Part shown: positions 11,721-23,284 of the stretch, in pieces
Layout of the letters: the number at the start of each line of letters is the position of its first letter
Position numbering within the stretch: position 1 is the stretch's first letter
Assembly (NCBI GenBank): GCA_001600875.1
Contig: BCLD01000001.1
Span: forward strand, 1,769,933-1,833,932
Length of the DNA: 64,000 bases
Direction: 5' to 3'
Source of the DNA: Solicoccozyma terricola
Taxonomy: Eukaryota; Basidiomycota; Tremellomycetes; Filobasidiales; Piskurozymaceae
The notes under the pieces: model-generated
Databases searched by the model: none
What the model was told of the DNA's origin: nothing
Seen by the model: only the letters and a program-made list of their open reading frames with translations
Translations under genes and position numbers: made by a program

Positions 11721-14086
11721 TTATCCATCGTATCGTATCGTGTCTTGTCGTGGCGTATCTTGTCGTATCGTATCTTCCAGGGTACCGACACCAGCGTCAG
11801 ATCCTTGTCCTGTATAAAAGCATCGCATCAGACATGATCTGTGATTCCCCAAGTCGTCAACCAGCTTACATTCTCCTATTCTCGCGTTGGTACGTGCGTA
11901 CGTACGTTGGACTAGGTTTCGAGAAGATTGAAGAGGATTGGGAGGAGCGTAAGACGCCTTGTCGAATCCGGAAGAGGGCATGCTGCCGGTCATGAAGGAG
12001 TCGGAACTAACATTCGAGACGGGCGAGGAATCCACGCTCACGGCGTTTACAGGAGAGGTGGCTCCATGATCGACTGGATCGCTGCCGAGAGTGTCTCCGA
12101 GATGTCGATATGTACGAGATCGCTTGCGGAAACCGGCGGAAGAGAGGTTAATGCTATCCTTGTCTGACTCGGAACCCCCGACTGCCTCCTTGTCGTCGAC
12201 CTTACGTTTCCTTTGACCAGAGTAGTATCGCTCTTCTTCGTAGCTCAAGCCGATGCCAGGGCTGGTTGAAGAAGCATCCTGAGCTCTGGCGAATTGTAAA
12301 AGACGCCCATCGAGAATCGGCAAGTTAGTAATTCGCACTTGACTACGCGAGATGTCGCCGACAGATATGGAGCTTGTGGCGGCGTCGTGACTGGATCGGT
12401 TTGTATCTTCATCGTCATTGCCGTCAGTCGCAGGTGCACTATCGGAGTCATCTATGGAGCACGGAACAGCATTGATCTTGGTCTTGAGGTCTTGGAACTG
12501 CTTCTTGAGGAGATTGTTTTCAGCGCTCAAGGCATCATTCTGCGCGTAATGGGACGTGGGTAAGATAATGGGACCCCAAGTACACCTCGGTAGGACATAC
12601 CTTGACGTCGAGGCTCTTGAGTCTTCCAACCTCCGCTTGAAGCTTCTTATTCTTTACCTTCCTCGCCTCGTACTACAACCACGGAACAATCAACACCAAC
12701 GTCCATTCAACCTGTCACCGCGTCCTCACCTTCTTCTGAACCTTGGCTAGATCTTCTTTCGACTGGTTCTTCAACTCGGCAGTTTCTCTCTTGTGATCTC
12801 TCTGAGCGTTTTCGAGTTTACTGTTGTCCGTTTCGACAGACCCCGAGACCAATTTCAGAAATCAGACTGGGGCAATGGGGGAAGTTGGTACTCACATCCT
12901 CATCGCCACTTCAGATTTCAACCATTTCAACCCTTGCTGCTCTGAATCGATTCTCGCCTTGGTTTCCAACTCGTGATCCAATTCCAACCCTTCTTTCGCC
13001 TTCCTTAGCACGTCAATCTGATCCTGTAACTTCTTCGCTTGGTCGCGCATCTCAGAGTTGTGTTCTTCCGAAATTTTGCTCGTCTCTTTTGAATGAGTGT
13101 CAGAAAGTATAGCGATTTCGACGGCATGAGCGGCTTTGATCGCTTGGACTTCAGCATCGTAGGCGGCCTTGAGGGTCTCTTCGAGCGTAGGAGACGGTGG
13201 GTTTCTGAGTGCACGGTTTTCTGCATTCAGACGCTCGATCGCTGCTTGCTTCGTCATCAGCCACTGAACGAGATTGAGCTCGACTTTCAGGCTCGTCAAC
13301 GAGGATCCGACACCTGCAACCATGGACTTTTGCGTGATATTTACATACGTGAGCCTTTCTGGATGTCAGTCAGACTTGTTCGAGGTTGGCACTTACCTTC
13401 AAAACCTGATCACTTTTCTCGTTTACGACGTCCTGGAGTAACTTCGTGATTTGAACTTCTTTCAAAAGCATGCTTTGCCTTACATCATGTGCTCCTAACG
13501 CATCCGCAAACGCCCTGCCGTATTGTTCTTCTTCAAAATAAGAATGATCTCTCTTAAATGACAAAGTCAACTCGTCTAATGCAATCCCGTACGTCTGCGC
13601 CAGATGAGCTAGAGCTAGCTGTTTCCTTGCATCCTCGTTGATCGGCATGTTTACCGAGACTGACGCAACAGGGTCGCCCTTGCCCTCCTCCGAGAAAAAG
13701 AGAGTCACGAAGCTGTTTTCGATGTCGTAAAAGTCATCATACTCAGTTCGGCGCACCTGCTTGCATGTTGGACACGCAGGAAGTTCCACATCATAGTCGT
13801 CAAAGTCTTCAGAGTCCCACTCGTCTACATCGGCGTAACCTCTGGCCGCCCGCAACTGGCGTTTCCTCGCAGCCTTCAAGGCCTTCACAACACAAGTTTT
13901 GTGGAACGTATGACCTTTGGAAAAAAAAAGAGCGGAATGACGGTCAAACGGGGACCTTCAATCTGAATTGCTAATCATCGTCTGCTCACCACATCCTGTC
14001 ATGGCGACCGCTGGCATAATCTCCAAAAACTCATCTCTCAAACCCACGAGTCGATCCAAACAAATGGGACAAATGACTTGAGACAT
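11721..14086 (-). CDS. RING finger and coiled-coil protein (TRAIP-like E3 candidate)
   Basis: Multi-exon gene, start MSQVICPICLDRL at 14086. Exon 1 is 13990-14086; exon 2 starts at 13914. Spliced, they give a C3H2C3-type RING: CPIC, then CGHTFHKTC, then CPTC about 45 residues later (13790-13740), with an acidic insertion before the last pair. A long charged coiled coil follows (13320-12600: AAIERLNAENRALRN, then EVQAIKAAHAVEIAIL and similar), then a basic Ser-rich tail containing KRKV and RKRSR. N-terminal RING plus coiled coil is the layout of TRAIP-type ubiquitin ligases acting at stalled replication forks; that function is inference. The 3' end is uncertain: the frame runs to 11721 through a GTATC repeat, but a GTACGT donor near 11905 could give a shorter tail ending near 11800. 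Confidence 0.65.
11727..11776. repeat. GTATC pentanucleotide-like tandem repeat
   Basis: About ten degenerate copies of CGTAT/CTTGT 5-mers, at the predicted 3' end of the RING gene. Confidence 0.75.
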
Positions 14087-14916
14087 GCTTGTGTGATTGG
14101 ATCCTTGATGATTGATCCAAAGGTGTTGAGATCACCGCATCGACGTTACTGGAGTGAGGAGTTGGGATTATCGGAGAACGATGTGGGTACGAGAAGGGGT
14201 GAGACAGCAGGATAGCGGTTAGGAAACGAGGTCGAATGTGTGAAGAATCGGTATTCAAGGTAATTCAAAACAGAATGCGGAGGATATTTGAGGAATTGAT
14301 GAATGATACGGGGCGGGGGGTATGACGAAGGTACGAGTTGCACAAGGTGGCATATGAAGGAAGGGTTAAGAGCAAGCGATTTTGGGAATGGTATTCGAGG
14401 TAGGTTGGAGGAGGTTTTTAATAAGCCGTATAATTGGAATGGAGATGTGCGTGAGGGTGTTCCAAGCGGAGAACAGCGAAAAGTGTGAGGACCAAAGTTT
14501 CGCGAAAAGGAAATGTTGAAGACGTCAAGAAGATTAGAGCGTATCGAGTGTGAATAATAATCAGTACTGAGTCTGGAGGGTACGAATAGGTGTCCTTGGC
14601 GACTTACCTATTCCATGAATAGGCGATCGGGATTTGTACTCGGCGTGACTCTGCTGATATGCGCCTAAGTGATGTCTGGGTGTGATTGATATCTAGTGAT
14701 ACCTGATGAAGGAGCCGAGTTGCATATGGGTGGTAGTTGTTGATGAGAGGTGGACGCGTCTTGTTGGGTTGGATGTTGGTGATGACGAATGGGATATATC
14801 ACTTCAATGCCACGTCACTGCATTCCATGCCCATCCTCGGGCAGACAGCTAGACACATATACCATCGTCGTACATACCTCGAACCACATCCCATCCACCC
14901 CCCCCCCCCCCCCCCC
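14087..14916. other. intergenic region before the assembly gap
   Basis: No supported gene. Divergent promoter space between the RING gene (minus) and SEC22 (plus), truncated by the gap. Confidence 0.5.
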
Positions 14917-15149
14917 NNNNNNNNNNNNNNNNNNNNNNNNNNNNNNNNNNNNNNNNNNNNNNNNNNNNNNNNNNNNNNNNNNNNNNNNNNNNNNNNNNNN
15001 NNNNNNNNNNNNNNNNNNNNNNNNNNNNNNNNNNNNNNNNNNNNNNNNNNNNNNNNNNNNNNNNNNNNNNNNNNNNNNNNNNNNNNNNNNNNNNNNNNNN
15101 NNNNNNNNNNNNNNNNNNNNNNNNNCCCCCCCCCCCCCCCCCCCCCCCC
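14898..15149. other. assembly gap flanked by poly-C
   Basis: 19 C at 14898-14916, 209 N at 14917-15125, then 24 C at 15126-15149. The assembler probably failed across a long C tract. The true length is unknown, and it lies only 31 bp upstream of the SEC22 start codon. Confidence 0.95.
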
Positions 15150-15180
15150 AACCCACCACACCCCACATCAATCCCCACAC

Positions 15181-16329
15181 ATGGTCAGATCAACCACCAT
15201 CTTCCGCGTAAACGATGGTTTGCCATTAGCAGCCAGCGTAGACGATGAGAATGTAAGTTCCCCCAAATTCCCATCGACCCGACATGGCACCAAAAACCCT
15301 TGAACTGAACATACAAACCAAAAACTCGTCGTGATAGACGGAGAAAGACTTGGGAGAATATAAACAACAATCGAAGCTTGTTTTTCGAAGACTTACACCT
15401 CAGAGTGAACCTGCTTGTTCGATTGAATCAGGGGCTTATACATTACAGTGCGTTCCTCCATCCTACCACTTTTGTTCTCTTTCCCTTTCATGGTCTGATT
15501 GATCTTTTCCCAAATCTATGCTGATTCTTGGCCCCGTTCCAACCTTTTCTTCTCCTTCTTCCTCTTCTTCTTCGTTTAGTTATTTAATCGCACAACAAGT
15601 CGTCTATCTATGCATTTGTGAAAAATCGTATCCTAGGAAATTAGCATTTTCATATTTGGATGAATTGAGTAAAGAGTTTCAAACGAATTATGGAGAACAG
15701 ATTGATAGAGCGACGAGACCGTATGCGATGAGAGGATTTGGTGAGTTCGAGAGGGGGTGAGGGGGGGGGGGGGGGGTTTGGTCTTGCTTCATGTTGATTG
15801 TTTGTGTTTCCGCAAACTCTAAACCATTTCCGGTATTCCCCTTCTCCCTTCCCTCAACCACAGACACATTCATATCCAAAACAACACGTCTATACAGAGA
15901 CACACGAACAGCTCAAACATCAGCAGCTACATCAGGTAGTTCCTCAATTGGAGGTTCTTCTTCGAATATGAATAGGTTGAATGAGGATTTACAAGATGTG
16001 ACTAGGATTATGACCAAAAATATGGAGGATTTACTTTGGAGAGGGGATAGTTTAGATCGTGAGCACAATCGCGAAACCGTGGTGTCGGCCCCCCCGTGTC
16101 CGACCGGTGTTGCAGCGATGCGACCCTTGAAAAATCTCACACTGACCACCCTCTTACGACCCTCTTACGAACAGGCATGTCAACTCTATCAACGTCCCTT
16201 CGTTCGGAATCAGCTAAATACAGAAAAGCAGCTCGGAATATTAATCTCGAAGCTTTATTGAGGAAATGGGCACCGGTCGGTGGGATCGGGTTGATATTTG
16301 TTTTGTTCATTTGGTGGAGGTTCTTTTGA
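15181..16329 (+). CDS. SEC22: R-SNARE Sec22, ER-Golgi vesicle trafficking
   Basis: Five exons: 15181-15252, 15338-15447, 15580-15740, 15864-16058, 16175-16329. They sum to 693 nt (230 aa), all in frame. Start MVRSTTIFRVNDGLPL. The N-terminal longin domain is clear: KDLGEYKQQSKLVFRRL, SIESGAYTLHYLI, then VVYLCICEKSYPRKLAFSYL. The SNARE helix follows near residues 140-200 (RLNEDLQDVTRIMTKNMEDLLWRGDSLD), with the central Arg of the R-SNARE zero layer in WRGD. A C-terminal membrane anchor GGIGLIFVLFIWWRFF ends the protein. Length matches the family (about 215-230). It pairs with Q-SNAREs in ER-Golgi fusion. Intron 3 contains 16 G, and 18 G lie just after the stop codon. Confidence 0.93.
15761..15776. 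repeat. poly-G run in SEC22 intron 3
   Basis: 16 consecutive G inside the intron 15741-15863. Confidence 0.9.
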
Positions 16330-16685
16330 AAAGGGGGGGGGGGGGGGGGGTTAGGCGGAGTATCAGAAGTTTTGGAGGAGTCGTGGGATGGGGTTTGGTT
16401 TTGTGCGAACGAATGTGGTTTTGTGTCCTCTATTTTTTTTTGCCTACTCTTTCGTTGAAAGGTGCATGTTGTTATTACGTCTTTTCTTCCCTTTTGAATT
16501 CATGCGTGGTGAGAGTCCGGTGGGAGTTTCAAACGCCATCAACCATCATCGCTCATCCACCCAACCCGGTTCTTACTCGCGTGACCGCGGTTCCCCGCAA
16601 AAACGTGCAGCCGAAAGAGATTTCAGACCCATTCATGTTTTCGAAAACTCTGCTCATCGATTTCAGTCCCATACCCATTTCAATC
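16330..16685. other. intergenic region between SEC22 and the methyltransferase gene
   Basis: Holds 18 G at 16333-16350 directly after the SEC22 stop. Otherwise only promoter-like unstructured sequence; no gene seen. Confidence 0.6.
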
Positions 16686-18407
16686 ATGTCCACCGGCGTC
16701 TACGTACCTCGAGCGAAGCGTCTAGCTCTCCAAGGAGAAGCAGAACCGTCTTCGGATGCTGGTCCAGCCACTACATCGCACGCTCCAACCACTAGTGTCG
16801 TCGAATCATATACCGACGATGAAGTTGCAAGTTGGCCAGAGGCAAGAAGGTACTTTTATACCACCAGCAACACATTCAGAGAGTTGCAGAATGCGAAAAA
16901 GGCGTTCAATGAGAATCCAGATGTGGAGGAGATGTGAGGGCGTTGGATGGGGCGCTTCGATGAGGTCGGGTGGGGAAGAAGCTGACGGCGTCGTCTCGCT
17001 TTTTCTCCCTTTGTGCAAAGGTTTAACAAGAACAGAGCTCATAGTTCAGATCAACCAATCTCCAAGACGTTTGCTGATCAATTCTTCGTGAGCATTCTTT
17101 CTCGATCTCTACATCCGTTCTCCTCATTTTTTTGACCTCGCTACACCCTTTCAGACCTGCATGAACGACATCGACATCACCGCAGGGAACGTCCTCAGCA
17201 AAGGTGACATCTCTCGCTACCTCGACCTCGGGTGCTCTCCAGGTGGATTCTCCACATGGGTCATGAGCAAGAACCCAGAATCCAAGGGTCTCGGTATCAC
17301 ATTACCTGTTGAGATGGCTGGACTACCGATGGTCAGCTTTCCAGAAGGTAATTACACGGTCAAATACCGTGATGTTACTAGATTGGAAGATGTCGAAAGG
17401 GAACTTCGCGAGGCCGATATGGGAATTCTCGATCTGGTCATGGCTGCGTGTATCTATCGGTGAGCACTGTTAGGTCATACACCCCCCGGGGGGGGGAGGG
17501 GAGGGGAGGGGAAGGAACAATAAACTGAGACCGTTAATGCCCAACGCCAAACAGCGACCACGAAACAACGAAACCTAGAGAGTCAGGACAAACGGAACCT
17601 CAAACTCCAAATTCTGCTCGTTGCATCCTATCCCTTTCCCAGATACACATCGCATTGAAACATCTACGTAACGGTGGCCACTTTGTCTTTGTACTCTCCA
17701 ATAAACCCGATCCCGCAACACTCCAAACTCTCGTCCTCCTGCGACAGCTCTTCAAATCCCTTACACCGTGTAAAGGGAAATCGTTACACGGCATCCGCTC
17801 TTCGTTCTACCTGTTTTGTGAAGCATTCGATCGTACCAAGTACGAACAAGATAAGATCGAGGAACTCCTGCTCAAAGCCATGGCAGATATGCGAGAAGAA
17901 GAAGACAGACACCAACAAGCTGAGATCGAGCAGATTGCAAACAGGACAGATAACCTACAGTTGACGGATGCCGCAAAATCAACGGAAGAGGACCACTTGG
18001 TGCACGCCGCCGACATGATTTGGCTACCCGAATGGACGATGGAAGAATTGTTGAACAAGGAAGGCCCATACGTTACCGGCTTTTTCGATACTCTATGGCT
18101 TGGCCAGATCAGAGCCATCGCGAAGCGGACCGATGAATTGAAATACGGAAAGACCCGTTCGAGTGGCATGACTACTTCTTCAGGCTGGAGAAGTCGGAAT
18201 CAACAGGGTGGAGAGGGCAAGTCGTGGCGTGCCAGGACCGTTGAGACCGTCGAGGAACCATCCTCTACCGATCAAAGCGGTTGGCAAACCACGCAGCCAT
18301 CTAGGCGAGGACCGTCCGCGGCCAAGGTCGAGGGTAGAAATGAGACTGTGCTAGAGCCACGGCAAGCGAGCGCGGGGGCTTCTAAAAATGACTGGCGGAA
18401 AAGGTGA
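16686..18407 (+). CDS. FtsJ-like (RrmJ-fold) methyltransferase domain protein
   Basis: Four exons: 16686-16933, 17021-17087, 17155-17459, 17555-18407. Total 1473 nt (490 aa), all junctions in frame. The AdoMet-binding motif I, YLDLGCSPGGFSTWVM, lies near residue 125. It is followed by a motif VKYRDVTRL near 170, LDLVMAACIYRDHET near 198, and HLRNGGHFVFVLSNKPD near 238, as in FtsJ-type RNA 2'-O-methyltransferases. The C-terminal third is charged (REEEDRHQQAEIEQI), then SWR- and RGP-rich and probably disordered. Residues 50-90 contain an aromatic helix WPEARRYFY. The fold is well supported. I could not confirm a full K-D-K-E catalytic tetrad (the Lys after GGHFVFVLSN is a candidate), so substrate and activity are open. 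It may be a fungus-specific RNA cap or rRNA methyltransferase relative. Confidence 0.7.
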
Positions 18408-18462
18408 TTGCAGCACATCTCATACTTGAAATGCTGTATCAAACTAGACATCACATGCCCAG

Positions 18463-21400
18463 CTATAAGTATATATGCTGATGTATAAGTGGCCGGCTGT
18501 GGGTGGCAGACAAGCCGGCGAGAGACCTTATTGGAGCATGCATCCACATCATAAGCACAAAGGCACAGATCTCTCTGGGATCACACTCACCTGAACGTCG
18601 GCATGTCCACCTCGGACTTGAACACAACGAAGACTGTTTGATTCGCAAACATTTGTGAGCAGCGTGCTTTCGGGAGAGACTCTGCTCGAAATTTCCTCAC
18701 CATGCGTCGGGTCATGATCGGCAACCGATTCACACTCCTGGCAGATATCAAAGCTGACAGCGCATTGAGCACATCTGAGCCAGATCCCCTGTATGGGTCC
18801 AACGTGGATGTCGCAGATGGTCTGGAGGGATGATTTCAAATTTTAGCTCCATGGTCTAAATCCAGCTACAAAGACAACTCACAGACGTGTGCTGAACGCA
18901 TTTCAGGTAGGCAGTTGGGTCCCGAGGATCTAACGGAGCAACAGATCTGACCTGGCCTACCGGGATCTTGTACTGCATGAAGAATGTGGAAGATGAGAAA
19001 TGCCCGTACTCGGTCTCCGCAGCGAAAGAAAAGGACAAAAGAACACCTACCAAAGGTGGAAGGACCGGGAATGGCGACTGCAGAGGATAGTGCACTGGAC
19101 GATCGAATTTGATGAAGACGTGCATCGGGTTGTGTATCTTGTATGATCGCAGCTCGCATAAAGAGCACTGCGCGGAGGGACAAGAAGTCAGGGAACAATG
19201 TGCCCCTTACGAAACGAATCACTCTCACAAGGTTGAATGGGACCGGATCGGATGGGCAGTTTGCGCATTGATACCTTCTGCCCATGATCCACTCGTTGCA
19301 GCCTCGACACTGGACGCCATGATCGAGTGAGTCTCGGACCATGCCATTAGCGTTGGTCCTGCCATGCGCAACCTGGTTACCGCCGCCGTAGACTGTCTCG
19401 TTCGTTGGGGAAGGTGATCGAGCTGAAGTCCGTGATGGGGAGGGTTCGACGTTTCTGCCAGAGACAGCAGTAGAGTCTTGCTGAGTCCACCGGTCGCGTG
19501 CGCGGCGACTAACGAATTCGACCTCGGATGAGGCAAGGGGAAGAGGAATCTGTACCCATGCCCCGGATCAATGGTACGCCCTTTACGCAAACATCGGATG
19601 ACACACCTTCATCATGATGTGATCTGCAGTATGCGTGCCGCTCACGCCGGAAGCCGTGCTGGCTATGCCTTCGCATTGGATGCAGAGGTCCCTGTGAGTT
19701 GGTCAGATAGGAGGTCAGAACCGGTTGGGGATTGTTGCACTGCAGACTGACCATGAAGGACAGACCGCACAGTGGAAGCGGGGTCCCATTATATCTTGCA
19801 GGCAGCTATCAATCGTTGGTCTCCGTCAGTCCCGGTCACACGTTAACAATGCGCAGTTAGCTTACTTGTGACAGAATGCTCCTGGGTGCTTGACCACTAA
19901 GAGTGAAAGTATATTCATTAGGCTTGGCTCTTGCAACTCGCATGCTCACCACTTACGCTTGGAAATTTGCCCATTCCTAGAATTGCTCGTGCGATCTGCC
20001 GCATGTTTCAGTCGCTTCATCTGATCTGGAACGGTCAGAAAGCAATGCGCTGGGTGTATTTCCTGAGCATTTTGATGGCCTGTCGAATGACGTCAAGTCG
20101 TTAAGCATGGAGAAATACACCGGGCGGAGAGGATTCTCACAAGATCGGCACAGATTAAAATTGGCGCAAGAAACACCTAGCGATAGTCAAATACGTCAGC
20201 CACGGGCTAGACAAGACCGCAGCATCTCCTACATTTGTGTCGATTCTGGTACAGCTCCAGGTTACAGATAGAGCAATGACACTCATCGTTGTACTCTGCC
20301 CGAAGTCTATCATTAGCGCACTGCCCGACCTCGGCGTTTGTTCACGGCTTACCGATATCCTTCCAACCCTTAGCGCTCCAGATAAGCTCTCTATATGTAT
20401 GTCTAATAGTACCAAGTCGGCGTGAGAGGCCGTTGCTGGCTTTGGTACTTGCCTCTACTTTGCCAGATCCACCCTGCAAGACATCAAGGGCCACAGCTTC
20501 CATAGCACGGGAGTGAGCGATTCCTTGGATCTCGATGCATCCAGCGCAAAGCTCATACCCATGTGGCGCCTTGTTGGGCAGCTTGCTCGAGTGCTGTGGG
20601 TTGCGGAAAGGAGACTGGCTGTCGGTGTCATCTACGGGAGTACTTGGTGGCGAAGGGTCCGACGTAGAGGATGCATCGGAACCATCTGAAGCGGGATTTT
20701 CAATAAAGGGGCTTCCAGAACGATTTGCGAGGAGCTCGTTCTCGTTCACAGTCGAAGACGAAGCTCCCGAGCTGTGACTACGAGCTTCGATGGTCGCTCG
20801 ACCCCATTCTGCTTCACCCGAACTGGCACCATCGCTCCCGTGCACTCCGTGGAGTTGTGCTTCCAAGACAATCTGCTTCTCTTGTTGTCCCTCCTGCCAC
20901 ATGTGACCCTCGCCGCATATTGAGCAAACATAGCGCATGTAATCCAACCGCAGTCCACATGCAGAACAGTCCGGTGCAAAGAAGGGTGGTGCTGCTGGTT
21001 CCTCTCCATCGGCGGTGTCCTCATCCTCCTCGGGTCCTATAACACCGGCAAGTAACGATTTGACTTCGGGGTCCTTGTAGGCATCAGACGCAGCGTATGT
21101 TTCTGCTTGCTTACCGGCCTTTCTGGCAGGCAAATAGGTGTTGGTATCCAAGGAGCGTTGTAACCTATTCGAGTCCTTGCTAGGTGGATGTTCCGGTTCT
21201 GTATCCGCATTAGAGGCTAAATCCGATGTTTGATAAGAGTAATACCATTCTGAGGTGACGAAGGTAAATACTGGGCCATGACTGAAGAATAATTTGCACT
21301 CACTGCCGCGACGATCCCTCACCAAAGCGAGATCTCCTCGACCCTCCTCATACATGCTAGCTTCGTCGTCATCGCTCGCATGATCCTCCTCCATGCTCAA

Positions 21401-22504
21401 TCCCGACGATCTAGATCCTCCGCCAGAAGGCCCTGGTCCCACTCGCTTCTTCACCCGTTCGTTTTGTTCCCTCAGCCAGCGAGCACCAAGTTCACTTGAT
21501 GTCAAGATCGAAGGAGGGGCAGTGTTAGTTCTTGATATTCGACTACTTGTGGATGGAGATGCGTAACTACGATTGTTGCCTCCGCGAGTATCCAGTTGCA
21601 GGTTGGCGATACCTTGTATTGGATCAGGAGGAGATTGCTCTGGCCATTCGGTCGATTGCGAGTGAGGTCTGGCGGCGAGAGACGTGTGGTGCGAACTTTC
21701 CTCCTGATCTCGATTCCGGCTCGATAATCTTCGTCGTCGTGGCTCGTCGAGAATTCCCGGAGCGTTCGAATGAGATATTGAATCGGTAGCGCTCAAAGGC
21801 CGATGTACATGTCCATATCGGTGTGTCCTCCGTGGCTTGCTGGAGAAACTAGCTGTGGAGCTGCCCTCGTCCTCCTCTGGAATTATCAGCTTGTCGCGAT
21901 AACTCTGCCGTCGATATCGGCCATCGTTCGGCATTACCCCTCTCGAGCTTTCAGATTGCCAGCTCGACTCGCTACGGTCCTCATAGGTGTCGACGTGCAT
22001 TAGTCGATCGTCGAACGTCTCCGCGATGGACGCCGTGTCCGACAGACTTGGACCGTCATACTCGACGACGACCTGCACCCTGAGCGTCACCTTTGAATGG
22101 CCAGGCATCGGACTGTCGGACGAGTATGTGGATGCGGAGGAGGACGCTGGCATTGAGTATTCATCGTCTCCGCCCGTGTCGAAGTAGGAAATGGCTTCCG
22201 TAAGGTCAGACTCGGAGCGAATGGATGTCTCTTCACCGTCATCGTCGGTATATGCAATAAAGAAAGATGAGGCGCCGAGAGCGAAGCAGTCTTCTATCTG
22301 AGAGGGATTGTCAGATATCCATTAGCGTACAATGTCACTGCGAGCGCTGCGAACACTCACTCTCGCTCGGAGCGTCTCCAGTCGACATGTCAACGCCGAG
22401 GCGAATGTGATCCTCCGCAATGACTTGTCGAAGACGCATTTGACGATAAGGGGCACATCAGGTCTATCCAAATTTGAATCATCCAACATGCCGTGGAAGG
22501 CCAT
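18463..22504 (-). CDS. PB1 domain plus about five ZZ zinc fingers, NBR1/p62-like scaffold
   Basis: Large many-exon gene, start MAFHGMLDDSN at 22504, probable stop at 18463. The N-terminus is a PB1-like ubiquitin fold (LIVKCVFDKSLRRITF, then EDCFALGASSFFIAYTDDDGE), with the basic Lys and the acidic OPCA-like part. A long Ser/Arg-rich disordered segment follows (22150-21070). Then come about five ZZ-type zinc-binding modules: CSACGLRLDYMRYVCSIC with YELCAGC (about 21000-20530); CHCSIC/CANFNLCRSC (20270-20140); CLQDIMGPRFHCAVC with LCIQC (19800-19620); CRGCNEWIMGRRYQCANC (19300-19230); and CDIHVGPIQGIWLRCAQC with FDICQEC (18810-18730). The last two are each followed by HVFxxF and a hydrophobic segment. 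PB1 plus ZZ is the core of selective-autophagy receptors NBR1/p62. No FW domain or LIR was identified, so that role is inference. Confidence 0.7.
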
Positions 22505-22644
22505 GGTGAGTGGAGGACCCCGCCGACTCGCTGGAGGTGCTAAGATGAACTGAGATGTAGATAGATGCACTTCCCCTGTTGATATCAGCATCGATCAGCC
22601 TTGGGCGGATAAATCACGTGATGTAGGACATCATGAAAAAGAAC

Positions 22645-22649
22645 AAAAA
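22645..22649 (-). terminator. Pol III terminator of tRNA-Gly copy 2
   Basis: T5 in the sense strand just after the tRNA; same trailer as copy 1. Confidence 0.7.
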
Positions 22650-22652
22650 GAT

Positions 22653-22743
22653 ACACCGTGAGGGAGTCGAACCCACGCCGAGCGCAATCTCTCTCTGTTG
22701 AGGGGAGTGGCAAGCGCCCATGATACCGTTTCACCAACGGTGT
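22653..22743 (-). tRNA. tRNA-Gly(GCC) with intron, copy 2
   Basis: Identical over all 91 nt to the gene at 3904-3994, including the intron (22707-22687); anticodon GCC at 22711-22709. The shared identity continues about 18 nt into the 3' trailer and then stops. It lies in the upstream region of the PB1/ZZ gene, 148 bp before that start codon and on the same strand. Confidence 0.85.
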
Positions 22744-23284
22744 AGGGGATGAAAGACAAGACTGTCGAGTTGTATTGAGACAATTCATACCATCAAAACG
22801 GCGAATGGCATGATGTTCGGCGCCGACACTGTGTAAGATCGGAAGTTGCAATTTCCTCGCCAGTCAGCACTTGTGTTAGTGTGATGCTTGCTTGCTCGGA
22901 CATGGGCTGACAATGGTGGAACTCTCGACCGTTTAAACTATTCCGATCTACGTCAGGACAAATGTCTTTCGGAATGGCAACTCGGCATGAAATTACGATC
23001 CGGATGCAGAGTCACGCTGATGCCACGAGTTCGGTCTCGTTATCCGTTCGGTACCTGGCCGATTCCTACACAGCACATAGCTACTGGAGACATGGGCGGG
23101 TGGCGCTGCTTCCGCCGAAAGTCACTGACCCGGTCTTTCTGAATTACATGTGCATCGCCTCGCCAATGTACACATACAAAACTTGAAGCGGCGGTGGACT
23201 ACTTCTCTCTGCTATGCGTCCTATATTATTATATGATCTTGCCTCCCTGTTTCATAATACCGCTTCCCTTTCTCAGACATCAAA
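22744..23284. other. intergenic region
   Basis: No gene seen. Promoter space for the plus-strand secreted protein gene; a stretch TATTATTATATG near 23223 is AT-rich and may serve as its core promoter. Confidence 0.5.

Noticed and set aside
14737..15303. Open frames spanning the N gap
   Set aside because: They are made of N and poly-C (Pro or Gly runs), not real coding sequence.
20155..22187. Plus-strand frames inside the PB1/ZZ gene
   Set aside because: Shadows of the minus-strand gene; the minus frame carries ZZ cysteine patterns.
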